Assembly: GCF_010548375.1 (NCBI RefSeq)
Contig: NZ_JAAGLY010000001.1
Location: 372,001-436,000 of the forward strand
Origin: Streptomyces sp. SID13726
GTDB lineage: Bacteria > Actinomycetota > Actinomycetes > Streptomycetales > Streptomycetaceae
Direction of reading: 5' to 3'
Length of the DNA: 64,000 nucleotides
How positions within the stretch are numbered: the stretch's first letter is position 1; every line of letters starts with the position of its first letter. The position numbers and the translations under genes were made by a program. The notes beneath the pieces were generated by a model that saw only the letters and a program-made list of their open reading frames with translations, searched no databases and had not been told where the DNA came from. Below, piece after piece: positions 1-8,984 of the stretch.

Positions 1-782
1 TCACCCCGGACCGGCACTGTCCGGCCACCGCCCCCGAGGTCGCGACGGCACTCGGGCTCGGCCCGGTCGCCGCGCACGACGTGTCCGCGGTCTGCGCGGG
101 CTTTCTCTACGCCCTGGCGTCGGCGGCCGGTTCCATCGCCGCGGGCTTCGCCGACCACGTCCTCGTCATCGGCGCCGAGACCTTCTCCGCGATCGTGGAC
201 CCGGACGACCGCAACACCGCCATCATCTTCGGGGACGCCGCCGGGGCCGTCGTACTGCGGGCCGGGGACCCGGACGAGCCCGGGGCCCTGGGACCGGTAC
301 GGCTCGGCAGCGACGGTGCCCACAGCGATCTGATCCAGATCCCGGCGGGCGGCGCACGGCAGCGCCTGGCGGGGACGGACCCGGCGCCGGGCGAGTACTG
401 CCTGCGGATGCAGGGGCGCAAGGTCTACCGGCACGCCAAGGAGCGGATGAGCCAGGCGGCCCATGACGTCCTGGAGCGCTCCGGCTGGTCGATCGGCGAC
501 GTCGACCGGCTCGCCACCCACCAGGCCAACGCGCGGATCACCGAGGCCGTCGCCGACGAACTCGGTGTGCCGCGCGACCGGGTGCTGTCGAACATCGAGC
601 ACGTCGGCAACACCTCGGCCGCGTCCCTGCCCCTGCTGCTGGCCGACGCCGCCTCCTCGGGCCTGCTCCTGCCGCACCACCGGGTGCTGCTCGCCGCCTT
701 CGGGGCCGGGCTCGTCTGGGGCGCGGCATCGCTGACCTGGCCGGACGTCACGGCCCTTTCCGTGCACACCTATCGCGGCTGA
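1..782 (+). CDS. 3-oxoacyl-ACP synthase III (KAS III/FabH-like), 5' truncated
   Basis: The reading frame is open from base 3, so the N-terminus lies left of the window. The visible part has the whole KAS III catalytic set: Cys in DVSAVCAGF (codon at 93), His in ATHQANARI (residue 147 counted from the GTG at 81) and Asn in NIEHVGNTSAAS (residue 177). The family condenses an acyl-CoA with malonyl-ACP to start fatty acid or polyketide chains in the cytosol. A dedicated ACP gene follows 45 bp downstream on the same strand, so the two are probably one operon. This could be a starter-unit enzyme of a natural-product or alternative FAS cluster rather than housekeeping FabH, because the next genes are an exporter and a TetR regulator rather than fabD or fabF. 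Family assignment is secure; the pathway is not. Confidence 0.9.
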   Translation, partial: TPDRHCPATAPEVATALGLGPVAAHDVSAVCAGFLYALASAAGSIAAGFADHVLVIGAETFSAIVDPDDRNTAIIFGDAAGAVVLRAGDPDEPGALGPVRLGSDGAHSDLIQIPAGGARQRLAGTDPAPGEYCLRMQGRKVYRHAKERMSQAAHDVLERSGWSIGDVDRLATHQANARITEAVADELGVPRDRVLSNIEHVGNTSAASLPLLLADAASSGLLLPHHRVLLAAFGAGLVWGAASLTWPDVTALSVHTYRG

Positions 783-827
783 CCGGCCCGCGCCCTCGCC
801 CCACCGACACGCTCAACGGGAGGAACC

Positions 828-1058
828 GTGTACGAGAAGGTCAAGTCCCTGCTGACGGACGTCTTCAAGGTGCCGGAGGACCAGATCACCCCGGAGTCCA
901 CACTGGAGATGCTGGGCCTCGACTCGCTGGCCGCGGTCGAGTTCGCGCTCGCCCTGGAGAAGGACTTCGGCGTGGAGGTCTCCGACGACGAGGTCGTCGA
1001 ACTGGAACGCCTGGACAAGATCGTGGACCTCGTCGAAAGCCGCGTACGAGCGGCCTGA
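828..1058 (+). CDS. Acyl carrier protein
   Basis: This is a 76-residue acidic four-helix carrier protein. The phosphopantetheine site is Ser33 in LGLDSLAAVEF. The GTG start at 828 has a good ribosome binding site (gggagg, 818-823). Length and charge are normal for a type II ACP. It follows the KAS III gene and is likely its partner, carrying the malonyl or acyl chain. A bidirectional hairpin terminator follows immediately. Whether it serves fatty acid or secondary metabolism cannot be told from this protein alone. Confidence 0.93.
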   Translation: MYEKVKSLLTDVFKVPEDQITPESTLEMLGLDSLAAVEFALALEKDFGVEVSDDEVVELERLDKIVDLVESRVRAA

Positions 1059-1090
1059 TCCGACGCCGGACACCGCGCACCGCGCACCAC

Positions 1091-1135
1091 GCGCCGGAAA
1101 GCCGGGATCTCCAGGAGATCCCGGCTTTCCGGCGC
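1091..1135. terminator. Perfect hairpin terminator between convergent genes
   Basis: Arms 1091-1112 and 1114-1135 are exact reverse complements (22 nt, starting gcgccggaaagccggg). The site lies between the convergent ACP gene and exporter gene, so it can end transcription from both sides. Confidence 0.85.
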
Positions 1136-1188
1136 GGGCCGACGGGGAGAGGGGTGGGTGCGGGCGCCCCCGTTCCCACCCTCCTCCC

Positions 1189-2826
1189 TCAGCTCCCCTC
1201 GCCCGCCCGGGACTCCTTGCTCACGCCGACGCCTTCCGCGCCGGCCGACCCCTTCCCGTCGCCCCCTTCCCCCGAGGGCACCTGGCGCCCCGCCGTACGC
1301 GGGATCAGCGCGGCCACCGCCACGGCGACCAGGAGCAGCAGGATGCCGGTGCACAGTGCCGTGACCCCGAAGGCGTCCGCGAAGGCCTCGTCGGCCCGGC
1401 GTTTGAGGTCCTCGCCCGCGGCGCCCGGCAGGGCGCGAGCCGTCACGATGGCCTCGGGGAGGCCCTCCCGGGCGGCGTCCATGGACCGCTCGTCCACGCC
1501 GGGCACGGGAGCGTCCATCTCGCCGCGGAACAGCGCGGCCGCGATGCTGCCCATGACGGCCACGCTCAGCCCGTTGCCCAGTTCGTAGCTTGTCTCCTCG
1601 ATGCCTGCCGCGCCGCCCGCCGAGTCGGCCTCGGCGGTGGACATGATGGCGTCCGACGCGGCCGTCATCGCGCACCCGGCGCCGGCGCCGATCCCTGCGA
1701 GGGCGATGGCGAAGACCCAGTACTCGGTGTCCGGCCGCACGTTCACCAGCACGAAGAACGCGGCGCCGATCAGCCCGAGGCCGATCATCATGGCGTACCG
1801 CGTGCCGTACCTCGGCACGATGACCGACATCGCCGGTGCGCCGATCATGGTGGCCACGAGCAGCGGCAGCAGCCGCAGACCTGACTCCATCGGGGAGGCG
1901 CCCCCGATGAACTGCCAGTGCTGGGTGAGCAGCAGCATCAGCCCGCCCATGCCGAACATGGCCAGCACCACGGAACCGACGGCCACCGAGAAGGCGCGGT
2001 CACGGAAGAGCCGGGGGTCGAACAGCGGATCGGGCACCCGCAGCACCCGCACCACCAGGGCGCCGAGCATGACCAGCCCCAGTACGCCGGTGACCACCGT
2101 CTGGGTCTCCAGGCCCTCCGCGCCGCCGTGCTGGATGGCGTACACCAGGGCGATCAGACCGGCGACGGACAGCACCGCCCCGACGGTGTCCCAGCGCGGC
2201 GGATTCGGATGCCGGGACTCCGGCACCAGCAGCAGCGCGGCGACCAGGGCGACGACCATGATCGGGACGTTGATGAGGAACACCGAGCCCCACCAGAAGT
2301 GCTCGATCATCACGCCGCCGATGACGGGCCCCACGGCCGCTCCGGCCGCCGACATGGTGGCCCACACGGCGAGCGCGACCGTGCGCTCCCTGCGGTCCGT
2401 GAAGACGTTCCGGATGATCGACAGCGTGGACGGCATGATGATCGCCGCCCCGATGCCGAGCAGTGCGCGGGCCGCGATCAGCATCTCCGGACCGGACGCC
2501 CACGCGGCGACCGCCGACGCGGCGCCGAAGACGACGAACCCCAGGCAGAGGAAGCGTTTGCGGCCCAGCCGGTCACCTAATGTGCCGGCGCTGATCAGCA
2601 GTCCTGCGACGACCAGCGAATAAACGTCGACGATCCACAGCAACTGCACCGAGGACGGCTGGATCTCGGTGCTCAGCGTGGGCAGCGCGACGTTCAGCAC
2701 CGTGAGATCCAGCGCCACGACCAGCAGGCTCAGCGACAGGACCGCCAGCACCAGCCATCGGTTGCGTGCCCCGGGAGGCGTGCCGTCCTCGCCTCCGCCG
2801 TGCGTGTCGCGAACCACGGATTCCAT
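1189..2826 (-). CDS. MFS drug-type exporter, DHA2 (EmrB/QacA) family, 14 TM
   Basis: This 545-residue polytopic membrane protein has the DHA2 layout of about 14 hydrophobic segments. The loop 2-3 motif GDRLGRK is at residues 84-90, and a motif C-like AAVGPVIGG lies in TM5. It probably exports a hydrophobic or amphipathic compound with proton antiport. The ATG at 2826 is preceded by aggaggccaccc. It diverges from a TetR gene 81 bp away, and an inverted repeat lies between them, so TetR control is likely. Leu83 is encoded by TTA (2578-2580 on the + strand reads taa), the rare bldA-dependent codon, which suggests developmentally delayed translation. The substrate is unknown; the adjacent KAS III/ACP pair hints at the product of that locus. 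Confidence 0.92.
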   Translation of the reverse strand: MESVVRDTHGGGEDGTPPGARNRWLVLAVLSLSLLVVALDLTVLNVALPTLSTEIQPSSVQLLWIVDVYSLVVAGLLISAGTLGDRLGRKRFLCLGFVVFGAASAVAAWASGPEMLIAARALLGIGAAIIMPSTLSIIRNVFTDRRERTVALAVWATMSAAGAAVGPVIGGVMIEHFWWGSVFLINVPIMVVALVAALLLVPESRHPNPPRWDTVGAVLSVAGLIALVYAIQHGGAEGLETQTVVTGVLGLVMLGALVVRVLRVPDPLFDPRLFRDRAFSVAVGSVVLAMFGMGGLMLLLTQHWQFIGGASPMESGLRLLPLLVATMIGAPAMSVIVPRYGTRYAMMIGLGLIGAAFFVLVNVRPDTEYWVFAIALAGIGAGAGCAMTAASDAIMSTAEADSAGGAAGIEETSYELGNGLSVAVMGSIAAALFRGEMDAPVPGVDERSMDAAREGLPEAIVTARALPGAAGEDLKRRADEAFADAFGVTALCTGILLLLVAVAVAALIPRTAGRQVPSGEGGDGKGSAGAEGVGVSKESRAGEGS

Positions 2827-2860
2827 GGGTGGCCTCCTCAGGAGTTGCGGTGACTGCGTT

Positions 2861-2896
2861 CTCGTACGTCATACCGTCTATCGTACGATGTACGAG
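2861..2896. promoter_or_regulatory. Putative TetR operator between exporter and regulator
   Basis: The outer repeats ctcgtac (2861-2867) and gtacgag (2890-2896) enclose a perfect 10-bp palindrome, atcgtacgat (2880-2889). The site lies in the 81-bp divergent gap, which is the typical place for a TetR operator controlling both genes. Confidence 0.6.
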
Positions 2897-2907
2897 GCCG
2901 CGCTAGC

Positions 2908-3654
2908 ATGGGTTCCGTGACTGACACTTCTGGACGAGACGCCGCACCGAACCGCCGACCGGGATCGATCTGGCTGCGCGAGACGAAAGGGCGCCCGGCG
3001 AAGCAGCCGCTGAGCCGTCAGCAGATCGTGCGTGCCGCGGTGCGCCTCCTGGACGAGGGCGGGGTGAGCAACCTGCGCATGCGCCAGCTCGCCGACTCCC
3101 TGGACTCCGCCCCCATGTCGCTCTACTGGCACGTGCCGACCAAGGGCGACCTGCTGGAGCTGGCCATCGACGAGGTGTTCCCGGACCCGCCGGCCCGCTC
3201 CGCCGGACGGGACTGGCGCGAGGACGTCACGGCGGGCGCCACCGGCCTGTTCGAGGTGCTGCTGCGGCACGCCTGGATGATCGAGCTGATGGGCAGTCAC
3301 CCCCCGGTCGGACCCCGGGCCCTGGCACACACCGGCGCGGTGATCGGGATCCTGGAGGACGCGGGCTTCGCCGAACGCCGGCTCGACTCCGCGCTCTCGG
3401 CGATCTACTACTACACGGTGGGTGCCGCCCTGACGGAGGTCTCCTGGCAGAACATGGCCCAGCACACCGCCGAGAACGAGGAGGAGTGGGCGGAGCGCCT
3501 GGGCCCCTACGTGGAGGGGTCCGCCCAGGACCACGCCCCGTCGCTCTCCGCCTACGTCAAGCGCAGCGCCACCAGCAACCGGGACCAGCGCTTCCAGGAC
3601 GGCCTGGAGTGCATGGTGCACGGCATGGAGCACATGCGCTCATCGCACGCCTGA
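2908..3654 (+). CDS. TetR/AcrR family transcriptional regulator
   Basis: This protein has 248 residues. The N-terminal helix-turn-helix spans about residues 36-83, with the recognition segment around [16 protein letters not shown]. The rest is an alpha-helical ligand-binding domain of the TetR_C type. It is divergent from the MFS exporter and probably represses it, and perhaps itself, until a ligand binds. The ATG at 2908 is assumed; a GTG three codons later (2917) is equally possible. The ligand is unknown. Confidence 0.9.
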   Translation: MGSVTDTSGRDAAPNRRPGSIWLRETKGRPAKQPLSRQQIVRAAVRLLDEGGVSNLRMRQLADSLDSAPMSLYWHVPTKGDLLELAIDEVFPDPPARSAGRDWREDVTAGATGLFEVLLRHAWMIELMGSHPPVGPRALAHTGAVIGILEDAGFAERRLDSALSAIYYYTVGAALTEVSWQNMAQHTAENEEEWAERLGPYVEGSAQDHAPSLSAYVKRSATSNRDQRFQDGLECMVHGMEHMRSSHA

Positions 3655-3681
3655 GCGCCGCGTCCTACCGGGGCCCCGGAC

Positions 3682-4509
3682 TCACCACGTGTGCCGGGGC
3701 CGCGCCCTCCTGCCGAACAGCAGACCGCGCGGTTCCGGCGGCGGGGGCGTGCCCGCCTTGAGCGGCCAGGCGAGCACCATGCCGACGAGGAAGCCGACCA
3801 CGTGCGCCGCGTACGCCACCGTGCCCGCCGCCGAGACGCCCTCGCCGGAGGAGTACACCGCCTGGAGCACGAACCAGAACCCCAGCACCAGCCAGGCCGG
3901 CAGCCGCAGCGGCAGGAAGACCAGGAAGGGCACCAGCACCCACACCCTGGCCTTCGGGTACAGCACCAGATAGGCGCCCAGGACACCGGCGATGGCCCCC
4001 GAGGCGCCGATCAGAGGGTCGCCCGAGTCGTCGTTGAGGAGCGCGAAGCCGTACGACGCCGCGTAGCCGCAGACGACGTAGAACAGCGTGAAGCGCACAT
4101 GCCCCATGCGGTCCTCGACGTTGTTGCCGAAGATCAGCAGGAACAGCATGTTGCCCAGCAGGTGCAGCCAGCCGCCGTGCAGGAACATCGCCGTCAGGAC
4201 CGACAGCGCGGGCGACTTGTCGTAGTCCGGCGGGGCCACCACACAGCCCTGGGCGCCGTTCGCCCCGGTGCCGACCGCGCCCGTGGGGACCAGCTGCGGC
4301 ATCTGGTGGTGGATCAACTCCTGCGGGACCGCGGCCCAGTGGTCCAGGAACGCCTGGAGATGGCACAGCTGCGACACACCGCTGTCGCCCGCCACGGAGC
4401 CGGCCAGGCCGGGCGTGTACAGGAAGACGAGGACGTTCGCGGCGATGAGCGCGTACGTCACCCAGGGGGTGCGGCGCACCGGGTTCACGTCATGGACGGG
4501 GATGACCAC
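3682..4509 (-). CDS. Rhomboid family intramembrane serine protease
   Basis: This is a six-plus TM membrane protein. In the 275-residue form beginning at the GTG at 4509, the GASGA nucleophile serine is Ser170, the catalytic His is His236 (AAHVVGF), and the HxxxN oxyanion pair of the second TM is His116/Asn120 (HLLGN). It cleaves substrate helices within the membrane; substrates are unknown. The frame extends up to a TTG at 4593. That extra stretch is polar and unlike the family, so I chose 4509, although neither start has a clear ribosome binding site. It is convergent with the TetR gene. Confidence 0.9.
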   Translation of the reverse strand: MVIPVHDVNPVRRTPWVTYALIAANVLVFLYTPGLAGSVAGDSGVSQLCHLQAFLDHWAAVPQELIHHQMPQLVPTGAVGTGANGAQGCVVAPPDYDKSPALSVLTAMFLHGGWLHLLGNMLFLLIFGNNVEDRMGHVRFTLFYVVCGYAASYGFALLNDDSGDPLIGASGAIAGVLGAYLVLYPKARVWVLVPFLVFLPLRLPAWLVLGFWFVLQAVYSSGEGVSAAGTVAYAAHVVGFLVGMVLAWPLKAGTPPPPEPRGLLFGRRARPRHTW

Positions 4510-4646
4510 AAGGAAGTAGTGCCCGCGATGGGGCGCGCGAATCGGTGCCGCATCGGTGAACACCCGCACGCACGCGTGCGTATGACTCGTCAACCGCCCG
4601 CGGCACGGGGAAGGCGGGCCGCGGGGACTTACGTGAGGAACAGGCG

Positions 4647-4967
4647 ATGAACGACCGTATTACTCCTCCGATGCACGCTCTTCCCGACGGCGAGGCCGAG
4701 ATCTCCCTGGTGCTGCGGCTGCCGTGGGAGGACGTGGCCAGGCTCGGTCAGGAGGCCGGGCGGCTGGCCTCCCAGATGCAGCGGCCGGTGACCCTCGACG
4801 AGGCGGTGAGCAACCGGCTCAGGTCCACCCGGCCCGCCGCGCACGCGAAGCCGGCCGGCGAACAGCCCGCCGCGATGCCCACCAGCGCCTCCGTCTCGTC
4901 CCTGCCGCCCCGCCCACCGGCCGACCAGGCCCGCCAGGCCATCGAACGCATCAACGGAACCGCGTAG
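4647..4967 (+). CDS. Small conserved hypothetical protein
   Basis: This 106-residue soluble protein has no recognisable domain. Residues about 16-60 (EAEISLVLRLPWEDV onward) could form a short sheet-helix unit. The C-terminal half is Pro/Ala-rich and probably disordered. The ATG is preceded by gaggaac. Codon use is normal for the genome and the frame is free-standing, so I think it is a real gene. Its stop is three bases from the convergent flavoprotein gene. Function unknown. Confidence 0.7.
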   Translation: MNDRITPPMHALPDGEAEISLVLRLPWEDVARLGQEAGRLASQMQRPVTLDEAVSNRLRSTRPAAHAKPAGEQPAAMPTSASVSSLPPRPPADQARQAIERINGTA

Positions 4968-4970
4968 CCG

Positions 4971-6365
4971 TCAGGAGGCCCGCACCTTCGCGACCGCCTT
5001 CCTGGCGGCCACCAGCACCGGGTCCCAGACCGGGCTGAACGGCGGCGCGTAGCCCAGGTCCAGGGACGTCATGCACTCGACCGTCATCCCCGCCGTCAGG
5101 GCCACCGCCGCGATGTCCACCCGCTTGCCCGCGCCCTCTCTCCCGACGATCTGCACGCCGAGCAGCCGCCCCGTGCGGCGCTCGGCGAGCATCTTCACCG
5201 TCATGGGGGAGGCGCCCGGGTAGTACCCGGCCCGGCTGGTCGACTCGATCGTGACCGACACGAACTGCAGGCCCACGCGCCGGGCGTCCTTCTCGCGCAG
5301 CCCGGTGCGCGCGATCTCCAGGTCGCAGACCTTGCTGACCGCGGTGCCGACGACACCCGGGAAGGTCGCGTAGCCGCCACCGACGTTGGTGCCGATGATC
5401 TGCCCGTGCTTGTTGGCGTGCGTGCCCAGCGCGATGTGCCGCTCCTGCCCCGAGACCAGGTCCAGGACCTCCACGCAGTCACCGCCCGCCCAGATGTCCT
5501 CGTGGCCGCGCACCCGCATCGCGAGGTCGGTCAGCAGACCGCCGTACCGGCCCAGGGGCAGCCCCGCCGCCTTCGCGAGCGTCGTCTCCGGGCGTACGCC
5601 GATCCCCAGCACCACCACGTCCGCCGGGTACTCGGCGTCCTTCGTCGCCACCGCCCGCACCCGGCCGTCCTCACCGGTGAGCACCTCGGTGACCTCGGCG
5701 TCGTCGACCATGGTGATGCCGAGCCCCGCCATGGCCTCGTGCACCAGCCGCCCCATGTCCGGGTCGAGCGTGGACATGGGCTCGCTGCCCCGGTTGACGA
5801 CCGTCACCTCGTAGCCGCGGTTGATGAGCGCCTCGGCCATCTCCACCCCGATGTAACCGGCCCCCACGACCACCGCGCGCCGGCCACGCGTGTGTGCCAG
5901 CGTGTCGATGAGCGCCTGACCGTCGTCGAGGGTCTGCACCCCGTGCACCCCGGGCGCGTCGACCCCCGGCATGTCCGGGCGGATCGGCCGGGCCCCGGTC
6001 GCGATCACGAGTTTGTCGTACGGCGTCCAGGACTCGGCCCCGGATTCGAGGTCACGCGCGCGTACCCGCTGTCCTGCCACGTCGATCTCCAGGACCTCGG
6101 TCCGCATGCGCAGATCGATGTCGCGGGCCCGGTGCTCCTCGGGCGTGCGGGCGATCAGCTGCTCCCGCCCGGTGACGTCGCCGCCCACCCAGTACGGGAT
6201 GCCGCACGCCGAGTACGAGGTGAAGTGGCCCCTCTCGAACGCCACGATCTCCAGCTCGTCGGGGCCCCTCGACCGCCGGGCCTGCGACGCCGCGGACATC
6301 CCCGCGGCGTCGCCGCCGATCACGACCAGACGTTCCCTCGTGCCCCGCGTACGGCTCATGTTCAT
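4971..6365 (-). CDS. FAD-dependent pyridine nucleotide-disulfide oxidoreductase, CoA-disulfide reductase/NADH oxidase type
   Basis: This protein has 464 residues. The N-terminal FAD fold is VVIGGDAAGMSAA (residues 14-26), followed by the single redox cysteine Cys54 in SYSACGIPYW, the hallmark of the CoADR/NADH oxidase branch rather than the two-Cys glutathione reductase type. A second Rossmann motif, VVVGAGYIGVEMAE, binds NAD(P)H, and a C-terminal dimerisation domain follows. The likely role is reduction of CoA-disulfide, persulfide or O2. The ATG at 6365 and another two codons later (6359) are both possible starts. There is no rhodanese domain and no operon partner. Confidence 0.85.
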   Translation of the reverse strand: MNMSRTRGTRERLVVIGGDAAGMSAASQARRSRGPDELEIVAFERGHFTSYSACGIPYWVGGDVTGREQLIARTPEEHRARDIDLRMRTEVLEIDVAGQRVRARDLESGAESWTPYDKLVIATGARPIRPDMPGVDAPGVHGVQTLDDGQALIDTLAHTRGRRAVVVGAGYIGVEMAEALINRGYEVTVVNRGSEPMSTLDPDMGRLVHEAMAGLGITMVDDAEVTEVLTGEDGRVRAVATKDAEYPADVVVLGIGVRPETTLAKAAGLPLGRYGGLLTDLAMRVRGHEDIWAGGDCVEVLDLVSGQERHIALGTHANKHGQIIGTNVGGGYATFPGVVGTAVSKVCDLEIARTGLREKDARRVGLQFVSVTIESTSRAGYYPGASPMTVKMLAERRTGRLLGVQIVGREGAGKRVDIAAVALTAGMTVECMTSLDLGYAPPFSPVWDPVLVAARKAVAKVRAS

Positions 6366-6392
6366 GCGAACACGCTACGAGGGCCGGGCATT

Positions 6393-7382
6393 TCAGTCCT
6401 GTTCGCCCCGCTCCCGCGCGCGTCCCGGGTCCGGGACCGGCCGCGCGGTGGGCAGCGGGCCCAGGGTGGTCGAGACGGGCACGGGCTCGGGCCGCCGCGG
6501 CAGCCGGGGCCGGACCAGCCGCAGCCACACCAGCACGAGCAGCGCGATCCCCGCGAGGAACGGCAGCACCGCCGCCAGCGCCACCACGATCCAGCGCAGC
6601 ACGGTGACGAACGCGTCCCAGCCGCCCGCCAGCGCGTCCAGGACCCCCGGGTCGTCGTCCTCGTCCTTGGTGACCGGCGACTCGGACAGGTTCAGGGTGA
6701 TGGTCGCCAGCGTCGTGCGGTCCTTCAGGGACGCCTGACGGGCCAGCAGCGACTCCAGATCGGCCTGGCGGCTGCTCAGTTCGCCCTCCAGCGTCACCAC
6801 GTCGCTCAGCATGGTCGCCTTGTCCATCAGCTCCCTGATCCGCGCCACGCTCGCCCGCTGGGTCGTGATCCGGCTCTCCACGTCGACGACCTGGTCGGTG
6901 ACGTCCTGCGCGTTCGCGGTGCGCTCCAGGAGCTTGCCCGCGCCCTCCAGACCGGCGAGGACCTCGTCGTACTTCCCGACGGGCACCCGCAGCACGAGCT
7001 CCGTCTGCTCCGCGCCCTCCTCGTCGCGGGAGGTGGTCTCCTTGCCGACGAACCCGCCCGCGTCCTCGGTGCTCGTCCGGGCCGCGGCCAGCGCCTTCGG
7101 TACGTCCTTGACCCGCACGGTCAGCGAGGCCGTACGGATGATGTGGCCGGCCGTGGGCTGCGGCGCGGCGGAGGCCTGCCTGCCGCCCCCGCCGTCCTCG
7201 GTACCGGCCGCGCCCTTCCCGTCGGCCTCGGCGGCGGCCCGGTCGTCCCTGGCGAGGCTGCTCTTGTCGCCGCCCGAGTCGTCCGCCCCGCTGCACCCGG
7301 CCAGGGCGAGGCCCGCGGCGAGCAGGAGTCCGGCGAGCGCGTGGACGGGCCGTACGGAGCTTCGTGAACGTGGTGTGCGCAT
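6393..7382 (-). CDS. DUF4349 lipoprotein with C-terminal membrane anchor
   Basis: This protein has 329 residues. The signal peptide ends in the lipobox LALAGC (Cys30). An acidic low-complexity linker is followed by the DUF4349 domain (about residues 100-235, beginning around HIIRTASLTVRV), which contains a heptad-like segment (ITTQRASVARIRELMDK) suggesting a coiled coil. A TM helix lies near residues 250-278 with a basic cytoplasmic tail. It is probably anchored in the cell envelope at both ends. The family has no settled biochemical function. It is divergent from hemY. Confidence 0.85.
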   Translation of the reverse strand: MRTPRSRSSVRPVHALAGLLLAAGLALAGCSGADDSGGDKSSLARDDRAAAEADGKGAAGTEDGGGGRQASAAPQPTAGHIIRTASLTVRVKDVPKALAAARTSTEDAGGFVGKETTSRDEEGAEQTELVLRVPVGKYDEVLAGLEGAGKLLERTANAQDVTDQVVDVESRITTQRASVARIRELMDKATMLSDVVTLEGELSSRQADLESLLARQASLKDRTTLATITLNLSESPVTKDEDDDPGVLDALAGGWDAFVTVLRWIVVALAAVLPFLAGIALLVLVWLRLVRPRLPRRPEPVPVSTTLGPLPTARPVPDPGRARERGEQD

Positions 7383-7539
7383 GGGCGTCCCCCCGAGGGT
7401 CGTGAACGACTGACGCTCCTTCGACGCCGGGGCGGGCGCGGACGTTGGACTCCGGCGGTCCCGATGCGGTCACGGTCAGGACTCGTGAAGGACACCGGGT
7501 CGCCGGTGGACTGTCAGTGGGGTCTGAGAGGCTGGGGCC

Positions 7540-8979
7540 ATGAGCGGATCACAGGTGGTCGTCGTCGGCGCCGGCATCGCGGGACTGGCCGCGGCCCACC
7601 GGCTGGCCCGGCGCGGCGCGCGCGTCACCGTGCTGGAGGCGTCGGAGCGGGTGGGCGGCAAGCTGCTGCCCGGCGAGATCGCGGGCGCGCGGGTGGACCT
7701 CGGCGCCGAGTCGATGCTCGCCCGCAGACCGGAGGCGGTGGCCCTCGCCCGCGAGGTGGGCCTCGACGAGCGTCTTCAACCCCCGGCCACCGCGACCGCC
7801 TCGATCTGGACCCGCGGCGCCCTGCGCCCCATGCCCAAGGGCCATGTCATGGGCGTCCCCGGCACCGCCGACGCCCTGGCCGGAGTCCTGTCCGACGAAG
7901 GACTCGCCCGCATCGGCCAGGACGCCGAACTGCCCCGCACCGAGGTCGGCGACGACGTGGCGGTCGGGGAGTACGTGGCGGCGCGCCTCGGCCGCGAGGT
8001 CGTCGACCGCCTCATCGAACCCCTCCTGGGAGGCGTGTACGCGGGCGACGCCTACCGCATCTCGATGCGCTCGGCGGTCCCGCAGCTCTTCCAGGTCGCG
8101 AAGACCCACACCTCGCTCACCGAGGGCGTCCGCGAGATCCAGGCGAGGATGGCCGCCAACCAGCAGACCGGGCCCGTCTTCATGGGCATCGAGGGCGGCG
8201 TGGGCACCCTCCCGCTCGCCGTCGCCGACGCGGTCCGCGCGGCGGGCGGCGAGATCGTCACCGGGTCCCCGGTGACCGAGCTGCGCCGCGAGGCGTCCGG
8301 CGGCTGGAAGGTCGTGGCCGGAGACCGGGTCCTGCACGCCGACGCGGTGATCGTCGCCGTCCCCGCCCCGGCCGCCGCCGGGCTCCTGCGCGCCGAGAGC
8401 CCGGAGGCCGCCGCCGAGCTCGACACCGTCGAGTACGCCTCGATGGCCCTGGTCACCCTCGCCTACCGCCGCTCCGACACCGCCCTGCCGGCGGGCAGCG
8501 GCTTCCTCGTCCCGCCGGTCGACGGCCGCACCATCAAGGCGTCCACCTTCGCCTCCCAGAAGTGGGGCTGGATCGCCGACGAGAACCCGGACACCGTGGT
8601 CCTGCGCACCTCCGTCGGCCGTCATGGCGAGACGGAGATCCTGGAGCGCGACGACACCGCCCTGGTCGACGTCTCCCGCCATGACCTGCGCGAGGCCACC
8701 GGCCTGGACGCCACCCCGATCGAGACCCGCGTCACCCGCTGGACCGACGGCCTGCCCCAGTACCCGGTCGGCCACCACGCGCGCGTGGCCCGTATCCGGG
8801 AGCACCTCGCCAAGGTCCCCGGCCTCGCGGTGTGCGGCGCGCAGTACGACGGCGTCGGCATCCCGGCCTGCATCGCGAGCGCCCACGCCGCGGTGGACCT
8901 GATCGAGGGCGACCTGACCGTCGTACCCGAGCTGACCGCCAACCCGGTGCAGAGCACGCGCGGCGGAGCGGGAGAATAG
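7540..8979 (+). CDS. hemY: Coproporphyrinogen III/protoporphyrinogen oxidase
   Basis: This 479-residue flavoprotein has an N-terminal dinucleotide fold ([20 protein letters not shown], residues 5-24) and the family signature ASERVGGKL. Family members oxidise a porphyrinogen to the porphyrin with FAD and O2. In actinobacteria the physiological substrate is usually coproporphyrinogen III (also called CgoX). The hemQ gene starts five bases after the stop, which supports the coproporphyrin-dependent haem route. The C-terminal [20 protein letters not shown] is the conserved FAD-contacting end. Confidence 0.94.
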   Translation: MSGSQVVVVGAGIAGLAAAHRLARRGARVTVLEASERVGGKLLPGEIAGARVDLGAESMLARRPEAVALAREVGLDERLQPPATATASIWTRGALRPMPKGHVMGVPGTADALAGVLSDEGLARIGQDAELPRTEVGDDVAVGEYVAARLGREVVDRLIEPLLGGVYAGDAYRISMRSAVPQLFQVAKTHTSLTEGVREIQARMAANQQTGPVFMGIEGGVGTLPLAVADAVRAAGGEIVTGSPVTELRREASGGWKVVAGDRVLHADAVIVAVPAPAAAGLLRAESPEAAAELDTVEYASMALVTLAYRRSDTALPAGSGFLVPPVDGRTIKASTFASQKWGWIADENPDTVVLRTSVGRHGETEILERDDTALVDVSRHDLREATGLDATPIETRVTRWTDGLPQYPVGHHARVARIREHLAKVPGLAVCGAQYDGVGIPACIASAHAAVDLIEGDLTVVPELTANPVQSTRGGAGE

Positions 8980-8984
8980 GACCC

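Noticed and set aside
4588..4593. TTG start for the rhomboid gene
   Set aside because: No ribosome binding site, and the added residues do not look like the family. TTGACG here is more like a promoter -35 element, but without a convincing -10.
5406..7367. Long + strand open frame across the flavoprotein and DUF4349 genes
   Set aside because: Composition is Arg/His-rich without motifs, and it is antisense to two well-supported genes.
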